From Proteles cristata cristata (Eukaryota > Chordata > Mammalia > Carnivora > Hyaenidae): a stretch of 64,000 nucleotides of DNA. The translations under genes were made by a program, and so were the position numbers. Shown piece after piece: positions 45,281 to 56,107 of this stretch. Every line of letters begins with the position of its first letter. Position 1 is the stretch's first letter. The stretch covers positions 2,328,001-2,392,000 of the forward strand of contig JAESUZ010003487.1 of NCBI GenBank assembly GCA_017311185.1. The letters are read 5' to 3'. The notes under the pieces are model-generated. The model was not told the DNA's origin and made no database searches. It saw only the letters and a program-made list of their open reading frames with translations.

Positions 45281-45879
45281 AAAAACTTTTAAAATCATTT
45301 TTTATAAAAAGGAATGCCCTGAGGATCTGAGATGAAAACGATGTATGTTTTCATATTATTTATGATGCTTTGCAATGGGTTTAAAATTACAGCTGAAACC
45401 TTTGTCATACCCTTGGGAGAAGGTAGATTGTGCAAATAAAGAGAGCAGTTCCTTTTTGTAGAGAAGAAACGGGTTTTCTTTTGATGGTTACAGCAACATG
45501 ATGGAATCCAGGACTAAGGTCTTGGCAGACATTGTGTGCCATTAAGGAGATTAAATATGAAACTGACTTTCAAGTAGTTCTATGGCTAAATTATATTTAC
45601 CATGCTTAACAGTTTATAAGGGTCAGTTTATTTGTAAGACATTTAAAGACTTTACTGAGGAGTTAAAAGGTAAGCACGGGAATCAGAGGACAGTGTGCAC
45701 CGTTATAGAATCAAGTGGGCTTTGCTTGTGTAGGTCAGAACATAATTACCTGAGAATTTTTCTTTAAACGTTAGAATCTTAAATAAGCGAGATACCAGGA
45801 TTGGCTTGGTGGTAGTGATTTTTGTAAGGTGTGGACAAAATGTAGCATAGTCACACTACATACAGATCACACCACAGAC
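45281..45879. other. unique sequence
   Basis: No element is recognised. The 61-codon frame at 45,582-45,767 is featureless. Confidence 0.35.
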
Positions 45880-46000
45880 AAGCAACCGGGTTCTAGTTCA
45901 AGTTCTACCATTCAGGACATTTATGACTTTGGTCAAATTACTTAACTCTCTTAATCCTTCAGTGTTTTTCATTTGCGAAATGTGTATATGATCATTTTCA
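45880..46000 (+). mobile_element. MIR
   Basis: 'GGGTTCTAGTTCAAGTTCTA', 'TTATGACTTTGGTCAAATTA' and 'CTTAACTCTCTTAATCCTTC' match the MIR B box and 'CTTGGGCAAGTTACTTAACC' core. Confidence 0.75.
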
Positions 46001-46410
46001 TTCTAATCTCCCTTCCATCTATTATGCTAAAAAAGATTTACCAGACTGAAAAACAATTTTAAAGAAAAAGTTGCTTTATCTAAATTCAGTGTTTAAGGAT
46101 GATTTTGGTTCTGTTAAACACCCAAGTTGGTTGGTTTTCTTAAATATGTTTTCTTTAATGGTAATAGACTGTCTCTGTGAAATGACTTTAAGCAAGATTG
46201 CTGTAGTGAATTTTTAAAATATATTTTCAAAGTAAAATTTTAGTTTGTGTTAATCATTGGATCTAACTTAAAATTTTCAAATTAGGAAAAATTTGAAGCT
46301 CTCAAATGTAGTGCACCATTAAACATGCATTAAAATATAGGGTGGTTTGAATAATCTGTTTTAATACTACTAAGCATAGGAGTAAAATTAGCCCTTATGG
46401 GTATTATTTC
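46001..46410. other. unique AT-rich sequence
   Basis: Nothing recognised. Confidence 0.35.
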
Positions 46411-46425
46411 CATAAAAGCTTCATT

Positions 46426-46635
46426 CATTCATTTATTCATTCATTTTTAATGTTTATTTATTTTTTAGAGAGACACACACAGATTGCAAGCAGGAGAGGG
46501 AGACACAGAATCCAAAGCAGGCTCCAGGCTCTGAGTTGTCAGCCCAGAGCCTGATATGGAGCTTGAACTCACAAACTGAGATCATGACCTGAGCCAAAGT
46601 CAGCTGCCCAAACAACTGAGCCACCCAGGCGCCCC
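46426..46635 (-). mobile_element. Can-SINE, feline long type, TSD
   Basis: Antisense copy ending 'GAGCCACCCAGGCGCCCC'. 'ATAAAAGCTTCATT' (46,412) and 'ATAAAGGCTTCATT' (46,637) flank it. The GA tract is replaced by ACACACAC. Confidence 0.93.
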
Positions 46636-46649
46636 AATAAAGGCTTCAT

Positions 46650-47179
46650 TTATAAAGTATGAGCAGATTGAGTGAGAAGCAAAAGTGAAGATTTCTTCTG
46701 GTCAGCCTGTCACACAGGACAGTGTTTTGAAAGTTGGGGCACATGACTGATAAGTGGGTTATAAAATTAATTTAGTGGGTCATGACTAGGATTAAGAAAA
46801 ATATAATATATATGATAGTTTATCACACGTAGTAACAGAAAATACTTTTTCATGTAACTTTGGTTTCAGTTACTGTGTGTGTTGGCTCATGATGTAAAAC
46901 GTATTTCTTAACTGACCTCTATTCAGTATGAGCACTTACCACAGTACATAGTACATTCAGGGTAATAGGCAGTTAGTAAATGTTTAACTGCACAAAATTT
47001 GATTTAGTAAATCTGAGTGGGAGAAACCCTAAAATAATTTCAGAAAGTTTACTAATACAAAATGGCATTAAGAAAATTGTTAAGAACTTACATGTTGTGT
47101 TGGGATTCTTTTGTCATATGCCAGTGACCTTCCTGGGTATAAAGACTATGTCTCATTAGGATGGGATGGGACTAATATT
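46650..47179. other. unique sequence
   Basis: No gene or repeat is recognised. Confidence 0.35.
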
Positions 47180-47288
47180 CAGAGTCAGAAATCTGGGTTA
47201 CAATTTTGACTCCTGTCACATAAAAACTTTGGGACATTGGGCAACCTTTTTCAGCACTCCAGGTTTCAACTTCCTTATTTGAAAAGGA
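47180..47288 (+). mobile_element. MIR, 5' and core part
   Basis: 'GAGTCAGAAATCTGGGTTAC', 'TTTGGGACATTGGGCAACCT' and 'CAACTTCCTTATTTGAAAA' fit the MIR core. A SINE array follows immediately. Confidence 0.65.
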
Positions 47289-47290
47289 GA

Positions 47291-47549
47291 GGGGCGTCTG
47301 GGTGCCTCAGTCAGTTAAGTGTCCAACTCTTGGTTTTGGCTCAGGTCCTGGTCTCCTGGTTTATGAGCTTGAGCTCTGCATTTGGTTCTGCGCTGATAGA
47401 GTGGAGCATGGCTCCCTCTCTCTCAGCCCTTCCCTCTCTCTCAGCCCCTCCCTCCCTTTCTCTGTCTCTGTCTCTCTCTTCCTCCCCCTCTCCCTCCCTC
47501 CCCCCTCCCTCTTCCTCTCTCTCTCTCAAAATAAACATTTTAAAAAATA
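47291..47549 (+). mobile_element. SINE array, copy 1
   Basis: Full Can-SINE with an unusually long (CT/CCCT)n tract at about 47,412-47,528, then AAATAAACATTTTAAAA. The frames at 47,237-47,604 are translations of it. Confidence 0.93.
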
Positions 47550-47550
47550 T

Positions 47551-47774
47551 GAGGCACCTGGGTGGCTCAGTCGATTGAGCATCCAACTTCAGCTCAGGTC
47601 ATGATCTAGGTCATGATCTCATGGTTCATGGGTTCGAGCCCTGCATCAGGCTCTGTGCTGACAGCTCAGAATCTTGAGCCTGCTTTGGATTCTGTGTCTC
47701 CCCCTCTCTCTGCCCCTCCCATATTCATGCTTTGTTTCTGTTTCTCAATGATAAATAAATGTTAAAAAAAAATT
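47551..47774 (+). mobile_element. SINE array, copy 2
   Basis: Starts directly after copy 1's tail. It carries an exact 12-bp tandem duplication 'AGGTCATGATCT' at 47,596-47,607 and 47,608-47,619, just before the B box. Confidence 0.93.
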
Positions 47775-47998
47775 AGGGGTGCCTGGATGGCTCAGTCAGT
47801 TAAGCTTCCAACTTTGGCTCAGGTCATGATCTCACAGTTCGTGGGTTCGGGCCCTGCGTCGGGCTCTGTGCTGACAGCCATCCCAGACACTGGAGCCTGT
47901 TTCAGATTCTGTATCTCCCTCTCTCTGACCCTCCCCAGCTTGCTCTCTCTCTCTCTCTCAGAAACAAATTTTAAAAAATTAAAAAAATAAAAATAAAA
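47775..47998 (+). mobile_element. SINE array, copy 3
   Basis: Third head-to-tail copy: 'GGGGTGCCTGGATGGCTCAG' to an A/T-rich tail. The 67-codon frame at 47,787-47,990 is its translation. Confidence 0.93.
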
Positions 47999-48477
47999 AT
48001 CTCATGATTAAGAGAGATACTACTTATAAACACCAAGTATTTTGCCTGGACTATAGTAGATGCTTAATAAACATTAAGTTAATTTAAAGGATATAAAGAC
48101 ATAATTGAATATTCATGTTTCTTTTAAAACACTGTTTTGAGTATCCTGGGAAAAATATGAAGTGTAAGATTAATTGGATCACTTGCATGAGTAGAAATTC
48201 TTCATGACCTTTTGAAAAATTAAAAGAAAACATAATTATAGAAGATAGCTTTCTTTAAAAAAAAAAAAATCAAACATTGCCCAATTAGGAAAGTGTAATG
48301 TGCAAGATGTAAATTAGAAGTCAAGTGGGCCAAAATCAAATCTTGTTAAGATTAAAAATGAATTCAAATAAACCCTCCTCAACTCAAAAAGCCCAGGTAA
48401 AGATTCATTAGTAATCCTTGGAACTGTTGATATTCATGTGTAAATTATATACTTATGGATGAAAAAATAGGGGCATA
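47999..48477. other. unique sequence
   Basis: 'TGGACTATAGTAGATGCTTA' and 'ATAAACATTAAG' near 48,047 recall an L2/MIR 3' end. Otherwise nothing is recognised. Confidence 0.35.
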
Positions 48478-48479
48478 TT

Positions 48480-48547
48480 TATTTCTTTCTTCTTTGACAT
48501 AGAAAGAGAGAGAGAGGGAGCATACATGGGGGAGGGCAGGGGGGAGG

Positions 48548-48588
<41 letters not shown>

Positions 48589-48711
48589 TAAGTAGACTCC
48601 ATGCTCAGTAAGGAGCCCAACTTGGGGCTCGATCTCACCACCGAGAGATTATGATCTGAGCCGAAATCAAAGAGTCAGATGTTTACCCAACTGAGCCACC
48701 CCACTGCCGCT
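48480..48711 (-). mobile_element. Can-SINE, older subtype, with long (GA)n
   Basis: Large (GA)n at about 48,550-48,585 and G-rich 'GGGGGAGGGCAGGGGGGAGG'. 'GACTCCATGCTCAGTAAGGA' and 'GAGCCACCCCACTGCC' give orientation. Confidence 0.88.
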
Positions 48712-48809
48712 TAAGGTTTTAAGTAATTTGTACACCTAAAGTGGAGCTCAAATTTATAATCCTGAGATCAAGAGTTGCATGCTCTACTAAGTCAACAGAT
48801 AGGTGCCCT
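48712..48809 (-). mobile_element. short-type Can-SINE, diverged
   Basis: Abuts the previous SINE. 'AAGTAATTTGTACACCTAAA', 'GGAGCTCAAATTTATAATCC' and 'GATCAAGAGTTGCATGCTCT' are antisense short-type text. Confidence 0.8.
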
Positions 48810-50248
48810 TAGTCTTGCTATATTTTAATATTCCGGTGTTTGGAACAAAAAATTATCAAATCTGGTTTCAAAAGAAATGACTGCTTAATTGGCAAACTGG
48901 AGTTATTTTAGGGGACTATTGGAGTATGTCATTAAGAGAGAAGCCATGAAGATAATTTAGGGAAACTTTAAGAGTTCTAATACAAAAGGAATAAAAAAAA
49001 ATTTGTGTTACTATAGGATGGAGGAGAAATGTTATCCTGAGGTCACATTGGCTTAGAAACAGGAAGTAAGTATTGATTGTGAAGGTCATTTCTCTGGAGG
49101 CACAAGTGTGTTCTTGTGTGTGTGTATGGGTCCCCAAGGAGTTTGTGTGAGGACTAATCTCATTCCATATGTTTGTAAATGACCTAAAGGAGGGTGTATG
49201 TAGTCAAATTTTAACTCTTTTGGGCAGCGAAGGCCCCAGGAAAAAACCTAACTGCAGGTAATGAGTGAGCAAAAACCTGAGTGAACTAGTGTGGGATATT
49301 TCTCAGTGGTTTATTTAGGAAAAATCATGTGAATTGTGTATATTAACTGAGGAATCCTGAATGTAGTTAGAATCAGGATAAGAATCAGTAAGCTGTTGTA
49401 GCTGGTTCTCTGTTGGCATTGAGCAGAGGTCAGTAACGTGCTGGGCATTCTGTGGAAGAGTGTGAGAAGCGTGTTGCAACTGAACAAAACTGTGTTTTCA
49501 ACAGATACCAAAGAAGTGCTATATGTTCTTCTGTTAGAATAATGAGCTATCTGAACACATGGCAGTAAACTGCAGATACATTTCTTGGAGCTATTAACAC
49601 TGAAGAGGATGTCACTGAGACTATTGAGATGCCATCTTGGATACATTCTGCAGAGTCCATGATGGTAGAATGGAGGGTGGGGTAACAGTGCTTCTAGGAG
49701 TTTTGGAAGAGTCAGTTTTAGGATAAATTAAAGAGCTCTCTTTTATATTTGAGAAGAAACTTGTGCAAATTAGTACTACAAGATAGAATATAATGGAAAA
49801 AATGCGTGAAAATTAGATTCACAGATGAGACATGCGTAATAGGATATTAAAGAGAATTGGAGCTACCTAGAATTACGGTATTTTCCTTTTGGCAAATGAC
49901 CTGAAGGTCTTCATTAGTTCCTGAATTCAGACAGAATTCAGTATTTGATGGAATGCTGACCTGACTGTACATGCAGTCACTTTTCACGTGAAAGCTTGGG
50001 GAACAGAGTTGTCATGGCCGAAGACCACCCAGAGTGTGCAGTGCACCTCTTGATGCCTGTGAGCAGGTCAAGGAACAAGGAAGTCCCCTTCTGTACTTAG
50101 TTTGCTAATAGTGCCCCCCTCCCTCATTTGTATCTAGCAATGTTGTCATACAGTTTGCTTATGTTGTCTCTTAGGGATTCTCAGGTAACAGCTTATTTTT
50201 CCTGCTGCTTGAGACAAATTTTTGATAATGTATATTTTTCTAGATTAT
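48810..50248. other. unique or very old sequence
   Basis: 'GTTTGTAAATGACCTAAAGG' and 'AGGGTGTATGTAG' near 49,169-49,202 resemble reverse-transcriptase text of CR1/L3-type LINEs, too weak to call. A 111-codon minus-strand frame at 49,311-49,646 has no known motif. Confidence 0.35.
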
Positions 50249-50258
50249 TATCTGTTCT

Positions 50259-50491
50259 CTCTCTATATATATATATATATTTTTTAATGTTTTATTTATT
50301 TCTAGGAGAGAGAGACAGACAGCGCGAGCAGGGGAGAGTCAGAGAGAGAGGGAGTCACAGACTGAAACAGGCTCCAGGCTCTGAGCTGGCAGTCAGCACA
50401 GAGCCCGACGCGGGGCTCGAACCCACGAACCGCGAGATCATGACCTAAGCGAAAGTCGGACGCTTAACCGACTAAGCCACCCAGGCGCCCC
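50259..50491 (-). mobile_element. Can-SINE, young subgroup, near consensus
   Basis: 'ATTTATTTCTAGGAGAGAGA', 'CAGTCAGCACAGAGCCCGAC', 'GAACCCACGAACCGCGAGAT' and 'CCACCCAGGCGCCCC' are essentially intact. 'TATCTGTTCT' lies at 50,249-50,258 and 50,492-50,501. Confidence 0.97.
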
Positions 50492-50501
50492 TATCTGTTC
50501 T

Positions 50502-51029
50502 ATATTTTTTCAAATATTGGCATAAAGTTGTTCAGAGTATTCTTCTGAGTATTAATGCTCTGCTGTGTCTGTAGCTATAATTAAGTCCTCCTAAGTTCTT
50601 TCTGCAACTTTTTTTTTCTTATTTCCTTGACATCACGTTTTTAAAGAAGGAACTTGACTACTTATTCATCATTTTACCCTAAGGTAATGATGCCCAAATA
50701 TAACTGCCCCCAGTTAACTTCTGCTGAACTGAACTGAGAGTGACTTTAGTTCTGTCTCTGTCCGATACCGCCCTTCTATTGCTCCTTTTTCTTCCCATTT
50801 TGCCTCCATCCCCCACAGGGAGGTATTTTCAAACATTTTTTCCTCTCTTCTGTGCCAGTATATTCTTTTGATCAGTGATCTTATCCAATCCAAGCTCTGC
50901 CATCACCTCTTTTTGGACAGCTCCCCAATGTATAACCCCAATCTCACCTTTCTCCTAAGCCCTGGCTGCTTGCTTGGCGTTTCTTTGTGCTACACCTTCA
51001 GTGTAGCCCGACCACAGTGAAACTCCTGA
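50502..51029. other. unique or L2-like pyrimidine-rich sequence
   Basis: Base texture is like the L2 body that follows, but no clear landmark is seen before about 51,030. Confidence 0.3.
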
Positions 51030-51780
51030 CTTCCTCCGCCCAAACCAGTTCTCCCTCCAGATTTCCTGTTTTCTGTTCATTGGCACTGCCACTCTCCCAG
51101 GCGCAGAACATCAGTTGTTGACTCTGCTCTCTTACTTTCTACATGCCCTCGCCTGCCAAGTTACATGCAGCCCAACTTCACGATGTCTCCATATGTATAC
51201 GTGACATCCCTTTTCAATCCCTCCATCGCGGCATGTATTCAGCCCCTTAGTACTCTGTTCCTCGACGGTTGCGGCACCTCCTTGCCTTTTTGGCCAAGTC
51301 ACTTGATCTTCGTACTGAAATACGATTAAACTTGCTAAAGCACCATAATCAGTCCATTTGTTAGATTACTTTGTTCTCCCTTAGCCTTTTCAAGTAGGTA
51401 TGACCTCTTTTCTAGGTCTTCAGTGATAATGCCCACTTGTATCTTGGTCTGTCTCTCTCTTCCTGCCTTACCCATGCTTGTATTCCAGCTTGAGTGTTCC
51501 AGCTCTCATTTGCTTTCTTGAGTTTATGTCCGGCCATTTTCCTCTTCAAGGAAAACCCCTGCCTGTTGAAAGGAAGCATGTCAAGGGTAATCTCTTATAT
51601 TCTTTCCTACCTTCAGGAACCTGCAGAACATTTCTTTGTTCTTTCTAGGGCACTGATCTCACCTTGTTTTTAGAGCCATTTGTGTCTTTACTTAATCTCA
51701 TACTAGATTATAAACTTCCAATGGGTAGGAACTGTTTCTTACTCAGCTTTTCCTTTTTTGTTGCCTCAGCAATTTGTTGT
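51030..51780 (+). mobile_element. L2 LINE remnant
   Basis: 'CCAGTTCTCCCTCCAGATTT', 'TTCATTGGCACTGCCACTCT', 'TCCCAGGCGCAGAACATCAG', 'TTGACTCTGCTCTC' and a late 'TTATAAACTTCCAATGGGTA' follow L2 ORF2 end and 3' UTR order. Coding is long lost. Confidence 0.65.
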
Positions 51781-52615
51781 CAGGAAATATCGCTAGAAAA
51801 AACTCCAGGGAAACTTCTTACCCTCTCTTACTAAGACATTTACTGTAATGTGAATGAGTGCTATAGAAATGCCATAAACATAGCCTTTCTAGAGATGTGG
51901 CTGCGGGCGCTAGTCCTGCCCCCAGGGGACTAGTGTGACCTTCCTCATAGGTCCTGTCCTTATAAAGCTTCTGCTTGGAGTGAGTCTGGAGGCCTCACAA
52001 CAGAGACACTGACTTCTGCTACAGCAGGACTAGGAGGCAGTTATCTTGTATTGTCTCTCTCTTTTTTGGGGGTGTGTGTATGGGGGGGGGTTATTTCATT
52101 TAAATGTAGAATTTCAATAACTCATGATGATATTTTAAAGTTTAAGGTAAAAGTTAATTCAGGATCTATAAACATAAGAGGTAAATCTTACTATTTTTGC
52201 CCTTTAGTCTACAGAATGAAGATGATTAAAAGTAAGAGATTACATTTTATTTACATTAAAGAAAACTATTTTAGGCCAATTTAATGTGAATCTGCCAGTA
52301 TATTTTACATGGACGGTATTGGCAAATATTAAAATTAGGCTTTTGTACTTGAAAAATCCTGACTAACCTGTCATGAAGCTTGTCGACAAATTAAACTCAT
52401 GGAGTTCCATCATGATAAAAGATTTGGGGATGTTTGGGAATGCAGTGAACAGATATACATAGGGATTATATTAAGCATTAATTTGCTCCCATTTATGAAA
52501 GTTAGGTTTCTGTTCAAGCTAACAGCTTGAGTATAGCGATGGACATTTTAACCCAGTCTTTATTCTATAGCTTCCACTTCTCCCTCCTTCCCTGCCTGCC
52601 TTCCGCTAGTGTTTG
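51781..52615. other. unique sequence
   Basis: A GC-richer patch at about 51,896-52,040 includes a TATAAAG at 51,960. A G-run lies at about 52,082-52,090. No gene is recognised. Confidence 0.35.
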
Positions 52616-52619
52616 GAGG

Positions 52620-52734
52620 GTTTTTTTTTAAGTTTATTTATTTAAGTAGTCACTAATACCCAGCATGGGACTCGAGCTCACAATCCTGAGATCACGAGTC
52701 ACATTCTCCTCTGAAAAAACTAGCCAGATGCCCA
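52620..52734 (-). mobile_element. short-type Can-SINE, diverged
   Basis: 'AAGTAGTCACTAATACCCAG', 'GGGACTCGAGCTCACAATCC', 'GAGATCACGAGTC' and 'CTAGCCAGATGCCC' in antisense order. Confidence 0.85.
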
Positions 52735-53004
52735 TTTTTTGAGTTCTTACCATGATCTAGATAATGGACCAGAAAGCAGTGATGCAGTGTTGAATAATGC
52801 AGTTCCAGAGGCTAGCTACCCACTTGGAACTTCTAGTCCAGTGGGCCATTTGTATATAGACATATGATAAAGTTCCTTATTTTGTAAAGGAAAATAATTT
52901 GTTATGACAGTGGTTAGCTTGTTAAAGGAAAAAGGCAGGTAGCTCATGTTCAGATTGATAGTCATTTCAACCAGTAATCAGAATTTTAAACTTTAGGAAT
53001 ATAA
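52735..53004. other. unique sequence
   Basis: Nothing recognised. Confidence 0.35.
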
Positions 53005-53165
53005 AAATATAGTGGTCAGTACAGGCACTGGCTTTAATCTGGGTCTTAGTTTACTGATCTCTGTAAATAGGGATGTTACCAGGAGTTAGTTTGCTTATCT
53101 CTGTAAATAGGGATGTTAGGAGGAGAAGTAATTAATGTTTAGCAAGCACTTTGATATTTACACCC
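53005..53165 (+). mobile_element. MIR-like element containing a 40-bp duplication
   Basis: 'GGTCAGTACAGGCACTGGCT', 'GTAAATAGGGATGTTA' (as 'GTAAAATGGGGATAATA') and 'GTTTAGCAAGCACTTTGATA' fit MIR. The middle part is present twice (53,046-53,085 and 53,086-53,125). Confidence 0.5.
53046..53125. repeat. 40-bp tandem duplication
   Basis: Two copies of 'TTAGTTT...CTGTAAATAGGGATGTTA..AGGAG' at an exact 40-bp offset with about four differences. Confidence 0.92.
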
Positions 53166-53490
53166 AGTGGCTGTAAACAGTTATTAAAAAGTCATTGTAC
53201 AGGTCAGAATGGCAGGTGCAGTGGGGGGCCGGAGTGAGGGCCAGAAAAGCAGAGACTTTGCAGCTTTGAAGGAGATACATGTGGAAATGTTCAATTCCTG
53301 ATTAAACATTTTATTATTAAACTGTTTGCAGTTAGGATTTCATCCATAGATCTCTGTACGTTTCACAGTGTCACAAGAAACCATATAAGTTCTGTTTATG
53401 AACATAGGTAAGTTGATTATTTCTTGTTTAGAGTGGTGGATATACAATACCACAGATTCTAACTCCTTATGGTGAGAGTAACTCCCTTAG
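53166..53490. other. unique sequence
   Basis: No gene or repeat is recognised. Confidence 0.35.
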
Positions 53491-53507
53491 AAATGTCATT
53501 TCATGAT

Positions 53508-53743
53508 GGGCACCTGGGTGGCTCAGTTGGTAAAGTGTCAGACTTCAGCTCAGGGTCATGGTCTCACAGTTCATGGGTTCGAGCCCCGTATTGGGCTCTC
53601 TGCTGACAGCTTGGGGCCTGGAGCCTGCTTCAGATTCTGTGTCTCCCTCTCTCTCCCCCTTTCTCTGCCCCTCCCCCGCTCATGCTCTGTCTTTCTCAAA
53701 AATAAACATCAAAAAAAAAAAAACTAAAAAAAAAAAAAAGAAA
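53508..53743 (+). mobile_element. Can-SINE, feline long type, TSD
   Basis: 'AGAAATGTCATTTCATGA' before and 'AGAAACGTCCTTTCACGA' after. Long A-rich tail. The frames at 53,503-53,899 begin in this SINE. Confidence 0.95.
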
Positions 53744-53761
53744 AGAAACGTCCTTTCACGA

Positions 53762-54958
53762 GAAAATAGGCACTGCAGTTTTTTGTATTGGACAGTATTG
53801 AGGCAGGTGCAGTTTTGTGTGGGGAGAAGATGGTGGACGCGGAGCCCTGGTTCTAACTGCCTGGTAGCCTCAGCTTCGCTTCTGCAAGCTGGCCCGTGAC
53901 CTTGAAGTCTCTAGTTGCTAGCTCTTTTGACACTTAGGCGAATCTTTTCCTCAGTTACTTAAAAATTTTTGATAGTGTTGGAATAGAGCTCCTTCAAATC
54001 CTGGTGAATAATAATAAGAATTAAAAAATCCATGATTTTGAGAGTAGTAGCAGAAAATACTAGGCACATAAATTGGCATTTATCCTAGATTATTTGTGAG
54101 TGGGATTAAATACTTGAGCTATATTTAGGAGTTTACAGCTAAAACAAATCTAAATTATGAGTGGTTCATCATTTTAAAAGGATTTTACAAGTTACTTGGA
54201 ATGGCTCCAAGCATTGTATTTATTTCTATAAGTCAAGGTTTAGTTGCTATCAAACTGCTGCTAATTGTTTTTGTGCTTGCTGGGTTTTGTAGTGTTTCCC
54301 TCTTCCCCTGGAAAGAGAAAACAGTTTGCGCTGGGGCAGTGGTTGCGTGCATGTGCTATTAATCCTCTGGGGAAAAAAATTACACTAAGTATACTTCTTT
54401 AAAAATGCTTTGAAATTTTATCTGGCTGAAAGATTACATTTCTAAATATGAAGACAACTTCTGAGCAGAGAAAAAATTTATAAACCACGCATGGCACGTT
54501 TACAAATTCTTTGAAAAAACTGTGAAGGTCTTTGGAGTGATTATTTATCCCTCTATTCCCATATGTCACACATTGCCTTTTTACCCCTGGGGAGTAACCA
54601 TATTGCATTATTTGTGATCCTTTGGAGTTGTATGAAATGATAATTTAACTTTTCAGATGTGGTTAATCTACAGGCCCTGCTTCCTAACCATTAGCATACA
54701 TGGCATGACAGGCTTAAATGTTTCCAGGTGTGATTAAAGAACTTGGCCGGTAAATTACTCGTAGATTATCTCGGCCACTGTAATTTACTACAAAGCTGCC
54801 ACTGTGGCCTCAGCAGTTGAAAAGAGTATGTTAACAGGAACTCCACTTGAGACACATTTTATGTTGAATAAATGAACTGTCTTCTTGAGACAGTTAAGTA
54901 TTTATTGTTTGTACTATTTAGAACTGTATTTTGTCTTTTGACCGGTTTAAGTTTTGTT
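53762..54958. other. repeat-free stretch with a possibly conserved block
   Basis: No transposon is recognised in 1.2 kb. The 54,650-54,900 part has several transcription-factor-like words and an 8-bp perfect stem (AACTGTCT/AGACAGTT, 54,875-54,895). No gene is seen. Confidence 0.35.
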
Positions 54959-54972
54959 AAAACAGGTCTTGA

Positions 54973-55150
54973 GGGGCACCTGGGTGGCTCAGTTGGTTGA
55001 GTATCAGACATCAGTTTATGTCATGATCTCATGGTTTATGAGTTGGAGCCCCCTGTCCGGCTCGCTGCTGTCAGCACAGAGCCTGCTTTGGATCCTCTGT
55101 GCCCCTCCCCTGCTCACGCTCTCAAAAAAAATTTTTTTTTAATTAAAAAC
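54973..55150 (+). mobile_element. Can-SINE with internal deletion
   Basis: 'GGGGCACCTGGGTGGCTCAG', 'TCATGATCTCATGGTTTATG' and 'GCCCCTCCCCTGCTCACGCT', then A/T tail. The CT tract is missing. 'ACAGGTCTTGA' and 'GCATGTCTTGA' flank it. Confidence 0.9.
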
Positions 55151-55203
55151 AAAAAAGCATGTCTTGATTTACAGCATTGATATGTTTTGTAAGACTTACT
55201 ACA

Positions 55204-55419
55204 ATTAAAAAACTTTTTAAATGTTTATTCAGTTTTGAGAGAGAGAGAGAGAGGGCACGAGTGGGGAAGGGGCAGAGAGGGGGAGACACAGAATCTGAAG
55301 TAGGCTCCAGGCTCTGAGTTGTCAGCACACAGCCTGACATGGGCCTCAAACCCACAAACCTCAAGATCGTGACCTGAGCCGAATCCCAGGCTTAACCAAC
55401 TGAGCCACCCAGGTGCCCC
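55204..55419 (-). mobile_element. Can-SINE, feline long type, perfect TSD
   Basis: 'AAGACTTACTACA' at 55,191-55,203 and 55,420-55,432. 'GAGCCACCCAGGTGCCCC' ends at 55,419. Confidence 0.95.
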
Positions 55420-55711
55420 AAGACTTACTACACAGTGTTGAGTCTTCTTCCCACCACTGATGGGAGCTGTGCTTCCCTCAGCCCCACTCTTATCCCAGCT
55501 CTGGTCCAGAGAGAAGCCGTCATCTTTCCTCCATTCCACGGTTTGTCCCAGTTCTGGAGTGGAGTCTTGTTTTCTCCAAAAAAGAGTCACAGTTCATCAA
55601 TGCATAAGAGATTCCATTTAACACTCTGTTGTTGTTAGAACTAAAAATCCTTGGAGATCTAAAGGGTTTGTTAATGGAGACATAAAAGAAGCTGTGTTTT
55701 CTATTTTGTAG

Positions 55712-55749
55712 CTGGCCATAGAAAGTGAAATTCTGGGCAAAGGTAGCAG
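55712..55749 (+). other. 38-nt exon-like segment (weak)
   Basis: 'TGTGTTTTCTATTTTGTAG' precedes it and CAG|GTGAGG ends it. Only one frame is open (LAIESEILGKGS). It is very short, with a length not divisible by three, so chance is likely. Confidence 0.12.
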
Positions 55750-56107
55750 GTGAGGTGAATTGAAAGAGAGGCAGCAGGCTGGCCAGGAGCTGGAAATCAT
55801 CCCCTGGTTTCTGCTGGCACTCATTCTTCTTTACCCATGGCAATCGCCTCTCCAGCTTAGCACCTGCTTTCAATTTTCTAGTTCTGTCTTGGTCTTCAGA
55901 GCCTCTTGCACCTTCCCCACCTTCCCCCGCCCATTATCTTTCCTATAACATTTCCTGCATCCCCAAGATCACTCCCCCCCCCCCACTCCGCCACTCTACA
56001 CAGTGGGAGAGAGACAAAATATTCTCTGATTCTCCAACAGAGGAGAGTCATGTCTGTCTTCTGACCCACTGCTGCAAAGTGGAAGGGAGGTGGATTCCTG
56101 AACTCGT

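Noticed and set aside
55520..55873. 117-codon minus-strand frame
   Set aside because: No domain is recognised, and it overlaps several frames on the other strand in a GC-richer patch. It would need a protein search to revive.
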